This document shows, piece after piece, positions 15,152 through 24,200 of a DNA stretch of 64,000 nt; position 1 is the first letter of the stretch; each line of letters opens with the position of its first letter. Source of the DNA: Thermoleophilia bacterium. GTDB lineage: Bacteria > Actinomycetota > Thermoleophilia > RBG-16-64-13. The notes below the pieces were generated by a model, which made no database searches, was not told the origin of the DNA, and saw nothing but the letters and a program-made list of their open reading frames with translations. The position numbers were made by a program, and so were the translations under genes. The stretch lies in assembly GCA_027493445.1 (NCBI GenBank), contig JAOSKU010000001.1, positions 3,921,845 through 3,985,844 on the forward strand, read 5' to 3'.

Positions 15152-16247
15152 ATGCACAGCCGGTTATTGAGAAGGAGTCCTGAGTCAAATCGGCAGCCGG
15201 CCGCACGTGTGCGGATTCTGGCAAGCGAGGAGGCGTCCGCGAAGAGACACAAGGGTCTGCTCGCCGGGCTGTTTGGTCTTATGGCCGCGTTTGCCGTCCT
15301 GCTGGTGTGGCTGCCGTTCGCGCAGGCCGCTGAAATCTCGGCCACGCAGATGAAGGTCTCGGTATGGCCGGAGTACGATGATCCGCGGGTGCTTGTGATC
15401 AATCAGGCGGATCTCGATCCGAGCGTGACGCTGCCGGCCGAGGTGTCGTTCAACATCCCCAAGGGAGCGGACATCGGCATGGCGTGTGAGGTCGACTCCG
15501 GAGGAGGCCACGCCTGCAAGCCCTACCAGCTGGTGGACAAGGGCGACTACCAGACCTTGACCTACAAGGTCGAGGCCCAGCACACGGTCTTCTTGGAGTA
15601 CTACTACGATGCCTTCGCCGCCGGTACCCCGGAACGCTCCTTCGATTTCACCTTCCGCCCCGGCTTCTCGGTGAAGTCGCTGACCATGGAGGTGCAGGAA
15701 CCCCTGCGTTCCACCGGGTTCACTCTCGATCCGATCCTCTCCCAGACGGCGACCGACTCCCAGGGACTCACGTATCATACGCAGGAGTACGCGGATGTCG
15801 CGGTCGACAAGCCGCTGGATGTCAAGGTCTCGTACAGCAAGACCGACAACAACCCTTCGGTCGCACCGAAGGATAGCAGCGCGGGAGCCGGCACCTCGGC
15901 TTCCGGTTCCGCTTCGGGCGGGCAGCGCAACACGGCTCTGTTCATCGTGCTGGCCGCACTCGCCTTCGGTACCCTGCTTTTCGGCGGCTACAAGGTGTTC
16001 CGGCCGGCCGCGGCTTCCTCCTCGTCTCGTTCCGGCCGGCGTCCGGCCAGGGGGGGCCCGGGTAGCCGGCGGCAGGACCATATGGTCCGCAATCAGGCGA
16101 CCGGCTCGCCCGGTCCGGAAGAAACGGCACGGCGGAGCCGACGAGCGGCGGGGCGGAGCCGACGACTCCAAGTTCTGCACCGAATGCGGCGCTCAGCTCC
16201 GCCGGCAGGACCGCTTCTGCTCCGGCTGCGGCTCCGATCAGGCCTAG
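15152..16247 (+). CDS. Secreted/membrane protein with zinc ribbon (paralogue 2), frameshifted
   Basis: Same architecture as the gene at 13803: N-terminal signal segment (LLAGLFGLMAAFAVLLVW), beta domain with KVSVWPEYDDPRVLVINQ, VFLEYYYDAFA, FDFTFRPGFS and EPLRSTGFTLDPILSQTATD, a membrane segment (TALFIVLAALAFGTLLFGGY), a basic linker and a zinc ribbon FCTECGAQLRRQDRFCSGCG. The ribbon is in a different frame from the rest, so a single-base shift lies between about 16060 and 16165 in a repetitive Gly/Arg-coding stretch; the stop used is the TAG ending at 16247. GAGGGGAG precedes the ATG. It is the first gene behind the perfect BlaI-type operator and leads the ccm operon. Function unknown. Confidence 0.72.
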
Positions 16248-16274
16248 CGGCCGCGAGCGAAGGAGGGCAGCCCG

Positions 16275-16919
16275 TTGCGCCCCGGATATATCGTCAGCTT
16301 GGCTCTCGCGGTAACGGTGGTCGCCTTGGGGACGTGGTCCTTCTACACCAACGTCGTGAACCCACACGGCAACGGTGAGGTCATGGAAGGCATGGTCATG
16401 GCCGGGGACGCGGCCGCCTCGTCCTCTCCGGCGGCTACCACGCAATCCCCTCCCTCGCCTCAGACAGCGGAGGAAGCCGGCGGGGGCGACGCGGTGGTGC
16501 CGCGCGCTCTCGCGGGCCTCCCCCTGACGGCCCTGGAATCGGGCGACGAGGCGCTGACAGCCGTCGAGCAGCTCCACGGCAAGGCGTTAGGAACGGGGTT
16601 GGACGCCGCCTGGGTCGCGCACTACGGTGACGCCGGTCAGGCCACCCTCTGGGTGAGCCGTTCGGCGAACCCGCAGGACGCCCAAGTCCTTTTCGTGCGG
16701 ATGACGGACAAGATCGCCGAGGGCAACTCGCCGTTCAGCGGCTCGAAGCCCATGTCGGGCGCGGAGCTCGAAGGCTATGAGCTCGATGGCATGGGCCAGA
16801 AGCATTACTACTTCGTGGCTGGTGCCGACCTTTACTGGTTGGCCGTAGCCCCGGATCTCGCACAGCCGGCGCTCGCCGAGCTGGTCGAGAGCGCAGTTGC
16901 GGTGCCGGCCGGCGGATGA
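16275..16919 (+). CDS. Unknown membrane-anchored protein in ccm operon
   Basis: A 214-residue protein starting at TTG with GGAGGG six bases before it. An N-terminal anchor (YIVSLALAVTVVALGTWSF) is followed by HGNGEVMEGMVMAGD, a Ser/Pro/Ala linker and a compact C-terminal domain from about residue 80 (LPLTALESGDEALTAVEQLHG, ATLWVSRSANPQDAQVLFVRM, GMGQKHYYFVAGADLYWLAV). The domain resembles small extracytoplasmic alpha/beta domains, but I do not recognise a family. Its position between the zinc-ribbon protein and ccmE suggests a part in cytochrome maturation. Confidence 0.65.
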   Translation: MRPGYIVSLALAVTVVALGTWSFYTNVVNPHGNGEVMEGMVMAGDAAASSSPAATTQSPPSPQTAEEAGGGDAVVPRALAGLPLTALESGDEALTAVEQLHGKALGTGLDAAWVAHYGDAGQATLWVSRSANPQDAQVLFVRMTDKIAEGNSPFSGSKPMSGAELEGYELDGMGQKHYYFVAGADLYWLAVAPDLAQPALAELVESAVAVPAGG

Positions 16920-16962
16920 CGGACGGCGTGGACGTGGTCAGAGCGAACCAGCGGAGGATCGA

Positions 16963-17411
16963 GTGGACGTGACTGGGAAGGCTGGGAGGTCGAGAAGTCG
17001 TTGGAAGCTGATCGGGGGCGGCGCGGTGCTCGTTCTCGCGCTGGTGTGGCTGGCTCTTTTCGTCACGGTGGGTGGTGACTTCTATCAGACGGTGGAAGAG
17101 ATCAAGCAAGGGGGGCGACGCAGAACGTTCGGGTCGGGGGGCGGGTTGCCCCGGGCAGCCTGGAGCAGGATAGCGGCGCGGTGAAGTTTGTCCTCACCGG
17201 GGACTCAGGTGCTGAGCTCGCGGTGGTCTATCGCGGGACATACCCCGAGCGCCTGGGTCCCTATGAAGAGGTGGTGGCCGCCGGCTCCACCGGGTCCGAC
17301 GGTGTCTTCGAGGCCACCCAGGTTTTGATAAAATGCCCGAGCAAACTTCTGCCCGAGAAAGTGCTCAACGAGACTCTTTCCGGAGCGGGCCTCGAGCGGG
17401 TCTTGTACTAG
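16963..17411 (+). CDS. ccmE: CcmE-like heme chaperone 1, frameshifted, lacks the Tyr ligand
   Basis: Starts at GTG 16963 with GGAGG at 16953-16957. An N-terminal anchor (GGGAVLVLALVWLALFVTVG) leads to FYQTVEEIKQGG. One G is missing from the run at 17110-17115; restoring it gives ATQNVRVGGRVAPGSLEQDS, then VKFVLTGDSGAELAVVYRG, VVAAGSTGSDGVFEATQVL and IKCPSKLLPEK. This is the OB-fold CcmE layout. The heme-binding position reads CPSKL, whereas the downstream paralogue has CPSKY, so the axial Tyr of the CXXXY type is lost. It may be a degenerate or specialised partner of the second CcmE. A repeat element starts two bases after the stop. Confidence 0.78.
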
Positions 17412-17412
17412 G

Positions 17413-17628
17413 AGGCTGTTGAAGATCGAAGCCTGGGCCCCCAGAACGCACTGGACGGCGCGATACGGCGTCCTCAGTCGCGCCCGTAGCGCTGCTACGA
17501 GCGCTTCCTGCGTCCTTGCCTCGCCCGCGCCCAGCGCACCCTGGCGGCGAAGCGTCATTCCGAACCGAGCTCTGGTCTCGCACTCGCCCATCGCACCCTG
17601 GCGGCGAAGCGTCATTCTTCAACAGCCT
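17413..17628 (+). mobile_element. MITE-like element with 13-bp terminal inverted repeats
   Basis: 216 bp bounded by AGGCTGTTGAAGA (17413-17425) and TCTTCAACAGCCT (17616-17628), a perfect inverted pair. The body shares its sequence, in the same orientation, with 29185-29343 and, inverted, with 1063 and 24201. Its right part carries an internal duplication of GCACCCTGGCGGCGAAGCGTCATT, which explains its greater length. No transposase frame. It separates the two ccmE genes within an operon. Confidence 0.75.
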
Positions 17629-17689
17629 ACTACTCCGATGAGCTTCCCCCTCGGCCTGAACACGATGACCTCGAGGAAGGACTTGCCTG

Positions 17690-18130
17690 ATGAGCGGTAA
17701 GAAGCTGAAGTTCATGATCGGCGGTCTGGTGGTTGTCCTGGCCGTCGGCACGCTCGTGTACTTCGCCATCAAAGGCAACATGGTGTACTACTACACGGTC
17801 GAGGAGCTCACGGCCAAGGGTCCCTCTCAGAACGTGCGGGTCGCCGGAGACCTCGTGAACGGCACCCTGGAAAAGGGCGGAGTGGGCGAGCCCATTCGGT
17901 TCGAGATCTATGACAAGAACGCGCCCGATCGCACCTTGTTCATCAAGTACACCGGTGCCGTGCCCGACACCTTCAAGGACGATCCGGCCAACCCGGTGGA
18001 GGTGGTGGTCGAGGGTGATTACCTCAACGACGGGAGCTTCGACGCGAACTTCCTGCTGGCCAAGTGCCCGTCGAAGTACGAGAAGGCCCTCGACGAGAAG
18101 TCGGCTCAGAGCTCCGCATCTGGGCAGTAG
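17690..18130 (+). CDS. ccmE: CcmE heme chaperone 2 (CXXXY type)
   Basis: A 146-residue membrane-anchored OB-fold protein: anchor FMIGGLVVVLAVGTLVYFAI, then YYYTVEELTAKGPSQNVRVAGDL, the strand VEVVVEGDYLNDGSFDANFLLAKCPSKYE. The last motif carries Cys126 and Tyr130, the CXXXY form known from Desulfovibrio and archaeal Ccm systems instead of the HXXXY form of proteobacteria. CcmE binds heme covalently on the outer face of the membrane and delivers it to CcmF. The ccmF gene follows at 42 bp. Confidence 0.92.
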   Translation: MSGKKLKFMIGGLVVVLAVGTLVYFAIKGNMVYYYTVEELTAKGPSQNVRVAGDLVNGTLEKGGVGEPIRFEIYDKNAPDRTLFIKYTGAVPDTFKDDPANPVEVVVEGDYLNDGSFDANFLLAKCPSKYEKALDEKSAQSSASGQ

Positions 18131-18172
18131 CCCGGCCATTCGACCAGGTCACACTACGGAGGATCCATCCGC

Positions 18173-20175
18173 ATGAATCAGATTGGATACACCGCGCTCC
18201 TGCTGGCGGTGGTCATCTCGGCCTGGGGCGTCGTGGCGCCTCTCATCGGCGTCCGGACCGGTCGCCGGGAGTTCGTCAAGAGCGGCGAGAACGCGGCGTA
18301 TGCATTGGGCGCCGTGGTCACGCTGGCTTCGGCCGCGCTCCTCTACGCCCTGGTCACCCGCGACTTCGGTGTCGAGTACGTCTACAGCTACACGTCGCGC
18401 GAGCTCTCCTGGTTCTACACGGTCTCCGCCTTCTGGGCGGGGAACGCGGGATCCATGCTCCTGTGGCTTCTGATCCTGGCCCTCTTCACGGCCATCGTCG
18501 TGCTGCAGAACCGCCGGAAGAACCGGGAGCTGCTGCCGTACGTCGTCTCGATCCTGATGACGATCGCCCTTTTCTTCTCCGCAATCTTGGCTTTCGTCAA
18601 GGGATCGAACCCGTTCGCGCTTGTCCCGGCGGGCGTGGTTCCGGCGAACGGGGCCGGCCTCAACCCCATGCTCGAGAACCCGGGGATGGTGTTCCACCCC
18701 GTGACCACGTACCTGGGCTATGTGGGCTTTTCCATACCCTTCGCCTTCGGCATGGGCGCCCTCATCACCAAGCGTCTGGGCGACTTCTGGATCCGTTCCA
18801 CCCGGCGCTGGACCCTGCTGGCGTGGTTCTTCCTCACGGCCGGCAATATGGTGGGCGCCTGGTGGGCCTACGTGACCCTCGGCTGGGGAGGCTACTGGGC
18901 CTGGGACCCCGTCGAGAACGCCTCGTTCCTTCCCTGGCTCACCGGCACGGCCTTCCTGCATTCGGTGATGATCCAGGAGAAGAAGGACATGCTGAAGGTC
19001 TGGAACATGGTGCTCATCATCATGACCTTCCTCCTGACCATCTTCGGCACCTTTCTGACCCGTTCGGGGGTGATCAGCTCGGTGCACAGCTTCGGGCAGA
19101 GCTCCCTGGGGCCGTTCTTCGTGGCCTTCATGGGGTTGACGTTGGTGTTCTCTCTGAATCTTCTCTTCAGCCGGCTCGACCTGCTCAAGTCGCGCAACGA
19201 GCTTGACAGCTTCTTGTCGCGTGAGACCAGCTTTCTTCTGAACAACCTCATCCTGGTGGCCATGGCTTTCACTGTGCTCTGGGGGTGCTCTTCCCCATCA
19301 TCAGCGAGGCGGTCACCGGCAACAAGGTCACGGTCGGGCCTCCGTTCTTCAACCAGGTCATGCGGCCCATCGGCCTGGTGCTCATGCTGATCACCGGCAT
19401 CTGCCCGCTGATCGCCTGGCGGCGGGCCACCTTCGCGAACCTGCGCAAGAACTTCGCCTATCCGGCCACGGCGGCGGTGATCACGCTCGTGCTGTTGCTG
19501 GTCTTCGGCATGCGGCACGTATGGGCCGTCATCAGCTTCACCCTTGCCGCCTTCGTACTGGCCACCGTCACGGTGGAGTTCGTCCGGGGTACCCTCGTCC
19601 GCCGGCAGATGTCGGGAGAGAACCCGGCCAAAGCCCTGGGGTCGCTCACCTGGCGCAACAAGAGGCGCTATGGCGGCTACATTGTGCACGCGGGGGTGAT
19701 CCTGCTGCTCATCGGGGTTACGGGGTCGTACGCCTTCAAACAAGAGGCCAAGCAGACCCTGGCCCAGGGAGAGAGCTTGAGCGTGGGCAAGTACGAGCTG
19801 ACCTACGACAGCTTCAACTCGTACAACACTGACGAGAAGCAGGTGGGCGAGGTCACCTTCACCGTCACTGAGAACGGGAAGTACCTGGCTACCGTGAAGC
19901 CCGTCAAGGAGTACTACTTCAACAAGGATCAACCGTGGACGCGCATCGACCGGCACTCCACGCTGGGGCGCGACGTGTACGTCATCCTGCTCGACTACTC
20001 GGCCGAGACGGGGGAAGCGAATGTCCAGGTCGATATCAACCCGCTCGTGTCGTGGCTGTGGGTTGGTGGCATCGTCATGGCCGTGGGCGGCATCGTGGCC
20101 ATGTGGCCCGACCGCCGAGAGCAGCGCCGTCTGGCCGCCCGCTATGAAAGGCAGGCGAGGCTTCATGAGGTCTAG
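18173..20175 (+). CDS. ccmF: Cytochrome c heme lyase CcmF, frameshifted
   Basis: Multi-spanning heme lyase that attaches heme to apocytochrome CXXCH motifs. The tryptophan-rich heme-handling motif reads GWGGYWAWDPVENASFLPWL (about residues 233-252); conserved FLTRSGVISSVHSF and TYLGYVGFSIPFAFGMGAL are also clear. The frame breaks at the G-run 19281-19285: with one more G, TVLWG continues as VLFPIISEAVTGNKVTVGPPFFN and runs to the TAG at 20175, giving about 667 residues, normal for CcmF. The C-terminal part has the large periplasmic loop and a last membrane segment (LWVGGIVMAVGGIVAMW). Overlaps ccmH by 11 bases. The shift is most likely a homopolymer error. Confidence 0.92.
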
Positions 20176-20677
20176 AGTCGCTTTCGGCAGGGGCGGTCGT
20201 CTCGTCGCAGCGTGCGTGCTGGTGACGGCACTGTTCATGGCAATCGCCACGGCGGCGGCCATGGCGGCGCCGCCGGTCTCGAGCGTCGCCGACAAGATCA
20301 CGTGCCTTTGCGGCTGCAATTCGGTGCTCAGCCAGTGCCCGCACGAAGAGTGCGGGTGGGGCGTTCCGGCAAAGCAGTTCATCGGCGAACAGCTCGATAA
20401 GGGGAAGACTCCTGAAGAGCTGATCCAGTACTACGTGACCCAGTACGGTGAGCAGGTCCTCGCGGCTCCGACGAAGACGGGGTTCAATCTGGCCGCATGG
20501 GTCACTCCGTTCGTTGCCCTCATCGTGGGCGCGGTAGCCATCTACTACCTGGCCCGCGTGTGGGTGGTACGCCAGAAGGACGGCGCGGACCACGACATCG
20601 CTCCCGCTCCGGTGCGCACTGAGGCTCCCGAAGAATACGCCCGCCGCCTCGATGACGAGCTCAAGGACTTCGATTGA
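20165..20677 (+). CDS. ccmH: CcmH-type apocytochrome thiol reductase
   Basis: A 170-residue exported protein: signal peptide to about residue 35, then VADKITCLCGCNSVLSQCPH with Cys47, Cys49, Cys51 and Cys58, where the usual motif is LRCxxC. The three-helix domain continues with QFIGEQLDKGKTPEELIQYYVTQYGEQVLAAP, followed by a membrane segment (AWVTPFVALIVGAVAIYYLA) and a cytoplasmic tail ending in LDDELKDFD. The extra Cys residues and EECGWG could bind metal or form mixed disulfides. The ATG lies inside the end of ccmF. Confidence 0.88.
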   Translation: MRSRVAFGRGGRLVAACVLVTALFMAIATAAAMAAPPVSSVADKITCLCGCNSVLSQCPHEECGWGVPAKQFIGEQLDKGKTPEELIQYYVTQYGEQVLAAPTKTGFNLAAWVTPFVALIVGAVAIYYLARVWVVRQKDGADHDIAPAPVRTEAPEEYARRLDDELKDFD

Positions 20678-20717
20678 TGCATGACGAGATACCGCCGGAG
20701 CACCGCGAAGGAGAATG

Positions 20718-21338
20718 ATGGCTGCTGTTGAGACCCTACTCAAGATCATGCTGGCCCTGGCCGTGGTCGTCTTCATCGCCTATCCCCTGCTCAAGCAGCA
20801 GCTGGAGGACGAGGAGGAGCCTCTGGAGCTTTCCGAGGAGGCCGAGGGCCTCTACCGGCGCAAGGAGTCCACGTATTCCGCACTGAAGGAACTCGAGTTC
20901 GACTTCAAGACAGGGAAGCTCTCCCAGGCAGACTTCGAAGAGCTCGACGCCAAGTATCGCGCGGAAGCCATCGAGATTCTCGAGGCCATCGAGCTCTACG
21001 AGTCCGGGGAGGACCGCGCGCGGGGCGGCCGAGGCAAGCAAGTGGAACGGACCACCGGGCCTGCTCCGCCCGCCCGGCAGAGCCGGTCGGGGCGCACCGC
21101 CCGCCCGGCTGCGGTCCCGGCGGCCCAGGCGGTGGCCGTCGTCGACCCGGATGTCTGCGCCTGCGGGTTCACCAACGTGGAGGGAGCCCGCTTCTGTGCG
21201 GCCTGCGGCCAATCGCTGGAGCCGGGTGCCGATCCCCCTGAGCCCGACGAGGATCGGCTCGTCTGTCCGGCGTGCGGCGCCGAGCTTGGGTCCCAACATC
21301 GCTTCTGCGCGGTGTGCGGCGCGGAGGCCCAGGCCTGA
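20718..21338 (+). CDS. CcmI-like membrane protein with two C-terminal zinc ribbons
   Basis: A membrane anchor (LKIMLALAVVVFIAYPLL) is followed by a coiled region with YRRKESTYSALKELEFDFKTGKLSQADFEELDAKYRAEA, split here by description as the CcmI N-terminal signature of about residues 45-85. A basic Pro/Ala linker then leads to two zinc ribbons: CACGFTNVEGARFCAACG and CPACGAELGSQHRFCAVCG. The CcmI part normally helps position apocytochrome c; fused double ribbons are unusual but echo the ribbons of the two secreted paralogues in this locus. ATG 20718 is preferred over 20715 for spacing from GAAGGAG. Sits between ccmH and ccmA. Confidence 0.8.
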   Translation: MAAVETLLKIMLALAVVVFIAYPLLKQQLEDEEEPLELSEEAEGLYRRKESTYSALKELEFDFKTGKLSQADFEELDAKYRAEAIEILEAIELYESGEDRARGGRGKQVERTTGPAPPARQSRSGRTARPAAVPAAQAVAVVDPDVCACGFTNVEGARFCAACGQSLEPGADPPEPDEDRLVCPACGAELGSQHRFCAVCGAEAQA

Positions 21339-21340
21339 CA

Positions 21341-22117
21341 TTGACCAGCACCCTAGAGACAAGGGGGCAGCGAGAGGCGGACGCCACGGTCCCTGAACTG
21401 ACAATCCGAGTTAGGGGGCTGTGGAAGTACTTCGGCCACGTTCCCGCACTGCGCGGGCTTGATCTGGAGTTGGAGAAAGGACGTTTCCTCACCGTCTTCG
21501 GCCCGAACGGGGCGGGCAAGACCACCCTCATCAAGGTCCTGTCCACTCAGATAGGACCCTCCGAGGGCGAGGTGATGGTGGGCGGCATCGACGTGGTCAG
21601 GGATGCCCACCATCTGCGCCGGCGGATCGGGGTTATCTCGCACAACACGTACCTGTATCCGAACCTGACCGGCCTCGAGAACCTTCGATTCTACGGACGC
21701 ATGTACGGGGTCTCGCATCTGGACGACAGAGCCGCCCGTCTCCTGGAGGAGGTGGGCCTGCTCGGCCGCATGGATGATCGGGCTGGCACCTACTCCCGCG
21801 GTATGCAGCAGCGCCTCTCCATCGCCCGGGCTCTCCTGCACGAGCCCGACATCATGTTCCTCGACGAACCCTACACCGGTCTGGACCAGCACGCGTCGCG
21901 CATGCTGCGCGACGTCCTCGAGACCCTGCACACCGGGGAGCGGACGATCCTTCTCACCACTCACAACATCGACCAGGGTTTGGAGATGTGCGACGAGGTA
22001 GCCATCCAGGTGCGCGGGAGGATGGTCTACCGCGAGCCCATAACGTCCATCGACCGCTCGGCCTTCGAGCAGACCTATTTCGAGCACGTGGGGAAGGACT
22101 ACCGTTGGGATTCCTGA
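21341..22117 (+). CDS. ccmA: Heme exporter ABC ATPase CcmA
   Basis: ABC-transporter ATPase: Walker A GPNGAGKTTLIKVLSTQ, Q-loop GVISHNTYLYPNLTGLENL, signature YSRGMQQRLSIARAL, Walker B IMFLDEPYTGLDQ and switch TTHNIDQG. Position next to ccmB and ccmC identifies it as CcmA, which drives release of holo-CcmE. TTG at 21341 is the most upstream sensible start, two bases after the preceding stop; the first 20 residues are poorly conserved. Overlaps ccmB by 13 bases. Confidence 0.9.
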   Translation: MTSTLETRGQREADATVPELTIRVRGLWKYFGHVPALRGLDLELEKGRFLTVFGPNGAGKTTLIKVLSTQIGPSEGEVMVGGIDVVRDAHHLRRRIGVISHNTYLYPNLTGLENLRFYGRMYGVSHLDDRAARLLEEVGLLGRMDDRAGTYSRGMQQRLSIARALLHEPDIMFLDEPYTGLDQHASRMLRDVLETLHTGERTILLTTHNIDQGLEMCDEVAIQVRGRMVYREPITSIDRSAFEQTYFEHVGKDYRWDS

Positions 22118-22782
22118 GCCAGTCGTGGGCCATCGCCCGCAAGGACATCATCGGGGAGCTGCGTACCCGCGAGACAGTCGTCTCCATGCTGCTCTTCGGT
22201 TTTCTGGTGATCCTGGTCTTCAACTTCGGCATCGAGCCTGGCCTACGAGAGGAGAACCTCGTGAAGCCGGGAGTGCTCTGGGCGGCCTTCATCTTCGCGG
22301 GCATTCTGGGCCTCAACCGTTCCTTCGCCGCCGAGAAGGAGAACGACTGCCTGCAGGGGCTGCTGCTCTGCCCCGTCGACCGCAGCGTCATCTACCTGGG
22401 GAAGTTCCTGGGCAACTTTATCTTCACGGTGCTCATGGGGCTGATCGTCTTCCTCTTCTTCTCGGTGCTGTACAACGTCGACATCGTGCGCGACATCCTG
22501 CCCCTGGGCCTCATCGTGGTGCTGGCGGCCGTGGGGTTCAGCGCGGTGGGTACGCTCTTCTCCGCGCTTTCGGTGGGGATCAAGACCCGCGATGTCATCC
22601 TCTCGATCCTGCTCTTCCCCGTGATGGTTCCGGTGGTGCTGGCTGCGGCCAAGTCCTCGGGTGTGGTGCTCGACGGCCGACCCTTGGGGGAGGCTGGACT
22701 TTGGCTCGGATTGATGCTGGTCTATGATGTGATCTTCCTGACGGTTTCCCTGATGACGTTCGACTATGTAGTTGAGGAATAG
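22105..22782 (+). CDS. ccmB: Heme exporter membrane subunit CcmB
   Basis: A 225-residue membrane protein with six hydrophobic segments. N-terminal SQSWAIARKDIIGELRTRE and LNRSFAAEKENDCLQGLLLCPVDRS are the CcmB signature; later GFSAVGTLFSALSVGIKTRD and LLFPVMVPVVLAAAK fit. It pairs with CcmA. The TTG start at 22105 follows GGGGAAGGA and overlaps ccmA, so translation is coupled. Confidence 0.92.
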   Translation: MGFLSQSWAIARKDIIGELRTRETVVSMLLFGFLVILVFNFGIEPGLREENLVKPGVLWAAFIFAGILGLNRSFAAEKENDCLQGLLLCPVDRSVIYLGKFLGNFIFTVLMGLIVFLFFSVLYNVDIVRDILPLGLIVVLAAVGFSAVGTLFSALSVGIKTRDVILSILLFPVMVPVVLAAAKSSGVVLDGRPLGEAGLWLGLMLVYDVIFLTVSLMTFDYVVEE

Positions 22783-22786
22783 GACG

Positions 22787-23566
22787 ATGAGCCAAGAACA
22801 GGTCCTGGAACCGGCCGAGGCCGGCGGCCGCGCGGCGGCGCCTCCGACAACGGCCGTCGGCGTGGCCGACATCCCGGCTGGAGGCGGGCGCTCCCGCTTG
22901 CTCGACATCCTAGCCATCGCGACCGTCATCGCCATCCTGATCGATCTGTACGGAGCCCTGCTGTGGGCTCCGACCGAAGCGGTGATGGGCGATGTGCAAC
23001 GCATCTTCTACTTCCACATGCCCAGCGCCTGGCTGGCCTTGGGCCCGGGATTCACGGTGGTCTTCGTCTGTAGCATCATGTATCTGGTGACGAAGGATCT
23101 GAAGTACGATCGCATCGCCGCCGCCTCGGCTGAGATCGGCGTCATGTTCACCACCATCACTTTGGTCACCGGTCCGCTCTGGGCGCGGCCCATCTGGGGC
23201 GCCTACTGGACCTGGGACCCCCGACTGACCACCACGCTCGTGTTGTGGTTCATCTACGTGGCCTACCTCATGCTGCGCAGCAGCTCGGCCGCCGGGCACA
23301 AGCGTGCCCGGCTCTCCGCCGTGTTCGGCATCGTCGGCTGGGTCGACGTGCCCATCGTTTTCATGTCGATCCGGTGGTGGCGCACCATCCATCCTCTGCT
23401 CATCAGCGGCCAGGGCATGAGTCTGGACCCTTCTATGGAACTGGTCCTCTTCTACTCGCTGGCGGCCTTCACCCTCTTGTACGTCTACCTGCTCCTTGTG
23501 CGAGTGCGTCAGGAAGACATGCGCGCTCGCATCGACGAGCTCCGTCAGCAGATCCTCTCCCGGTAA
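22787..23566 (+). CDS. ccmC: Heme exporter CcmC
   Basis: A 259-residue membrane protein with the tryptophan-rich motif WGAYWTWDPRLTTTLVLWF, which binds heme for loading onto CcmE, and flanking His in FYFHMPSAW and RTIHPLLI. Six membrane segments. A 40-residue Gly/Ala-rich N-terminal extension precedes the first helix and is unusual; a later start is possible. Four bases after ccmB. Confidence 0.93.
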   Translation: MSQEQVLEPAEAGGRAAAPPTTAVGVADIPAGGGRSRLLDILAIATVIAILIDLYGALLWAPTEAVMGDVQRIFYFHMPSAWLALGPGFTVVFVCSIMYLVTKDLKYDRIAAASAEIGVMFTTITLVTGPLWARPIWGAYWTWDPRLTTTLVLWFIYVAYLMLRSSSAAGHKRARLSAVFGIVGWVDVPIVFMSIRWWRTIHPLLISGQGMSLDPSMELVLFYSLAAFTLLYVYLLLVRVRQEDMRARIDELRQQILSR

Positions 23567-23576
23567 GGATGCGGTC

Positions 23577-23720
23577 ATGAGCGACATCGGTTTTCTCTTC
23601 GCCGGCTACGGGGTCATCTGGGTGATCCTGGGTGGTTACCTCTACTCCATCGGCCGCCGGCAGTCGGCGCTGCGGCGCGAGCTGCAGAGGCTGCAAAGAG
23701 AGGTGGAGCGAGGCCTGTGA
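23577..23720 (+). CDS. ccmD: CcmD-like small membrane protein
   Basis: 47 residues: one membrane helix (FLFAGYGVIWVILGGYLYSIG) followed by a basic amphipathic helix (RQSALRRELQRLQREVERGL). Length, topology and position right after ccmC match CcmD, which stabilises the CcmABC-CcmE complex. It ends the ccm operon. Confidence 0.85.
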   Translation: MSDIGFLFAGYGVIWVILGGYLYSIGRRQSALRRELQRLQREVERGL

Positions 23721-23818
23721 CCGGCCGGGGCGGCCCGCCGCCAGGTTCGGTCGGGGGTCCCCGGACGGCCGGAGAGTAGCGGCGCCCGCTTCTTCAGGGG
23801 ACCCGCCTCCGGCGTCCC

Positions 23819-24070
23819 TCACAGTTCAGAGCGATAGCGTTCGCCGCCGTACTCCTCGACGTTCCGGCAGGCGAAGAAGTGACCGCCGAACAAGGGGGCG
23901 ATTGCGCACAGGTTCCAGATGCCGCCCACAACTTCGGAGAACCCGAAGCCGGCAAGCAGCAGCCGGACCCAGCCGCGAAGCCAGAGCACCGAGGCAACCC
24001 CGAGCGCGGCTCCCACGGTGCCGCGAAACAGGCGGCCCCGGCGCGTGCCGAGAAAAGCGAAGATCTCCAC
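23819..24070 (-). CDS. Small DUF2892-like membrane protein
   Basis: 83 residues with two hydrophobic stretches (FRGTVGAALGVASVLWL and WVRLLLAGFGFSEVVGGIWN) and a terminal segment CAIAPLFGGHFFACRNVEEY. The two-helix layout resembles DUF2892 (YgaP membrane domain), though the match is loose. A GTG start at 24070 has GGAGG at good spacing upstream on the minus strand, which supports a real gene. It converges on ccmD; 98 bp between them hold nothing recognisable. Confidence 0.5.
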   Translation of the reverse strand: MEIFAFLGTRRGRLFRGTVGAALGVASVLWLRGWVRLLLAGFGFSEVVGGIWNLCAIAPLFGGHFFACRNVEEYGGERYRSEL

Positions 24071-24163
24071 TGAGCCTCCAGAGATCGCAGTACCCTGCTA
24101 CAAACTCTTCCCAGGACCGGCCCTGGTCAGCCGGACCTGACCTCTGCGCGTTGGGTGACCCGC

Positions 24164-24193
24164 TTGACCTCCGTTTACTACACTTGGTAGTAT
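24164..24193 (+). promoter_or_regulatory. blaI promoter with BlaI-type operator
   Basis: TTGACC (24164-24169), 18 bp, TAGTAT (24188-24193). TACTAC-ACTTG-GTAGTA (24176-24192) lies across the spacer and -10, so the BlaI-like repressor probably controls its own gene. The leader to the ATG at 24491 is about 290 nt and is filled by the repeat at 24201-24466. Confidence 0.68.
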
Positions 24194-24200
24194 GAGGGGC

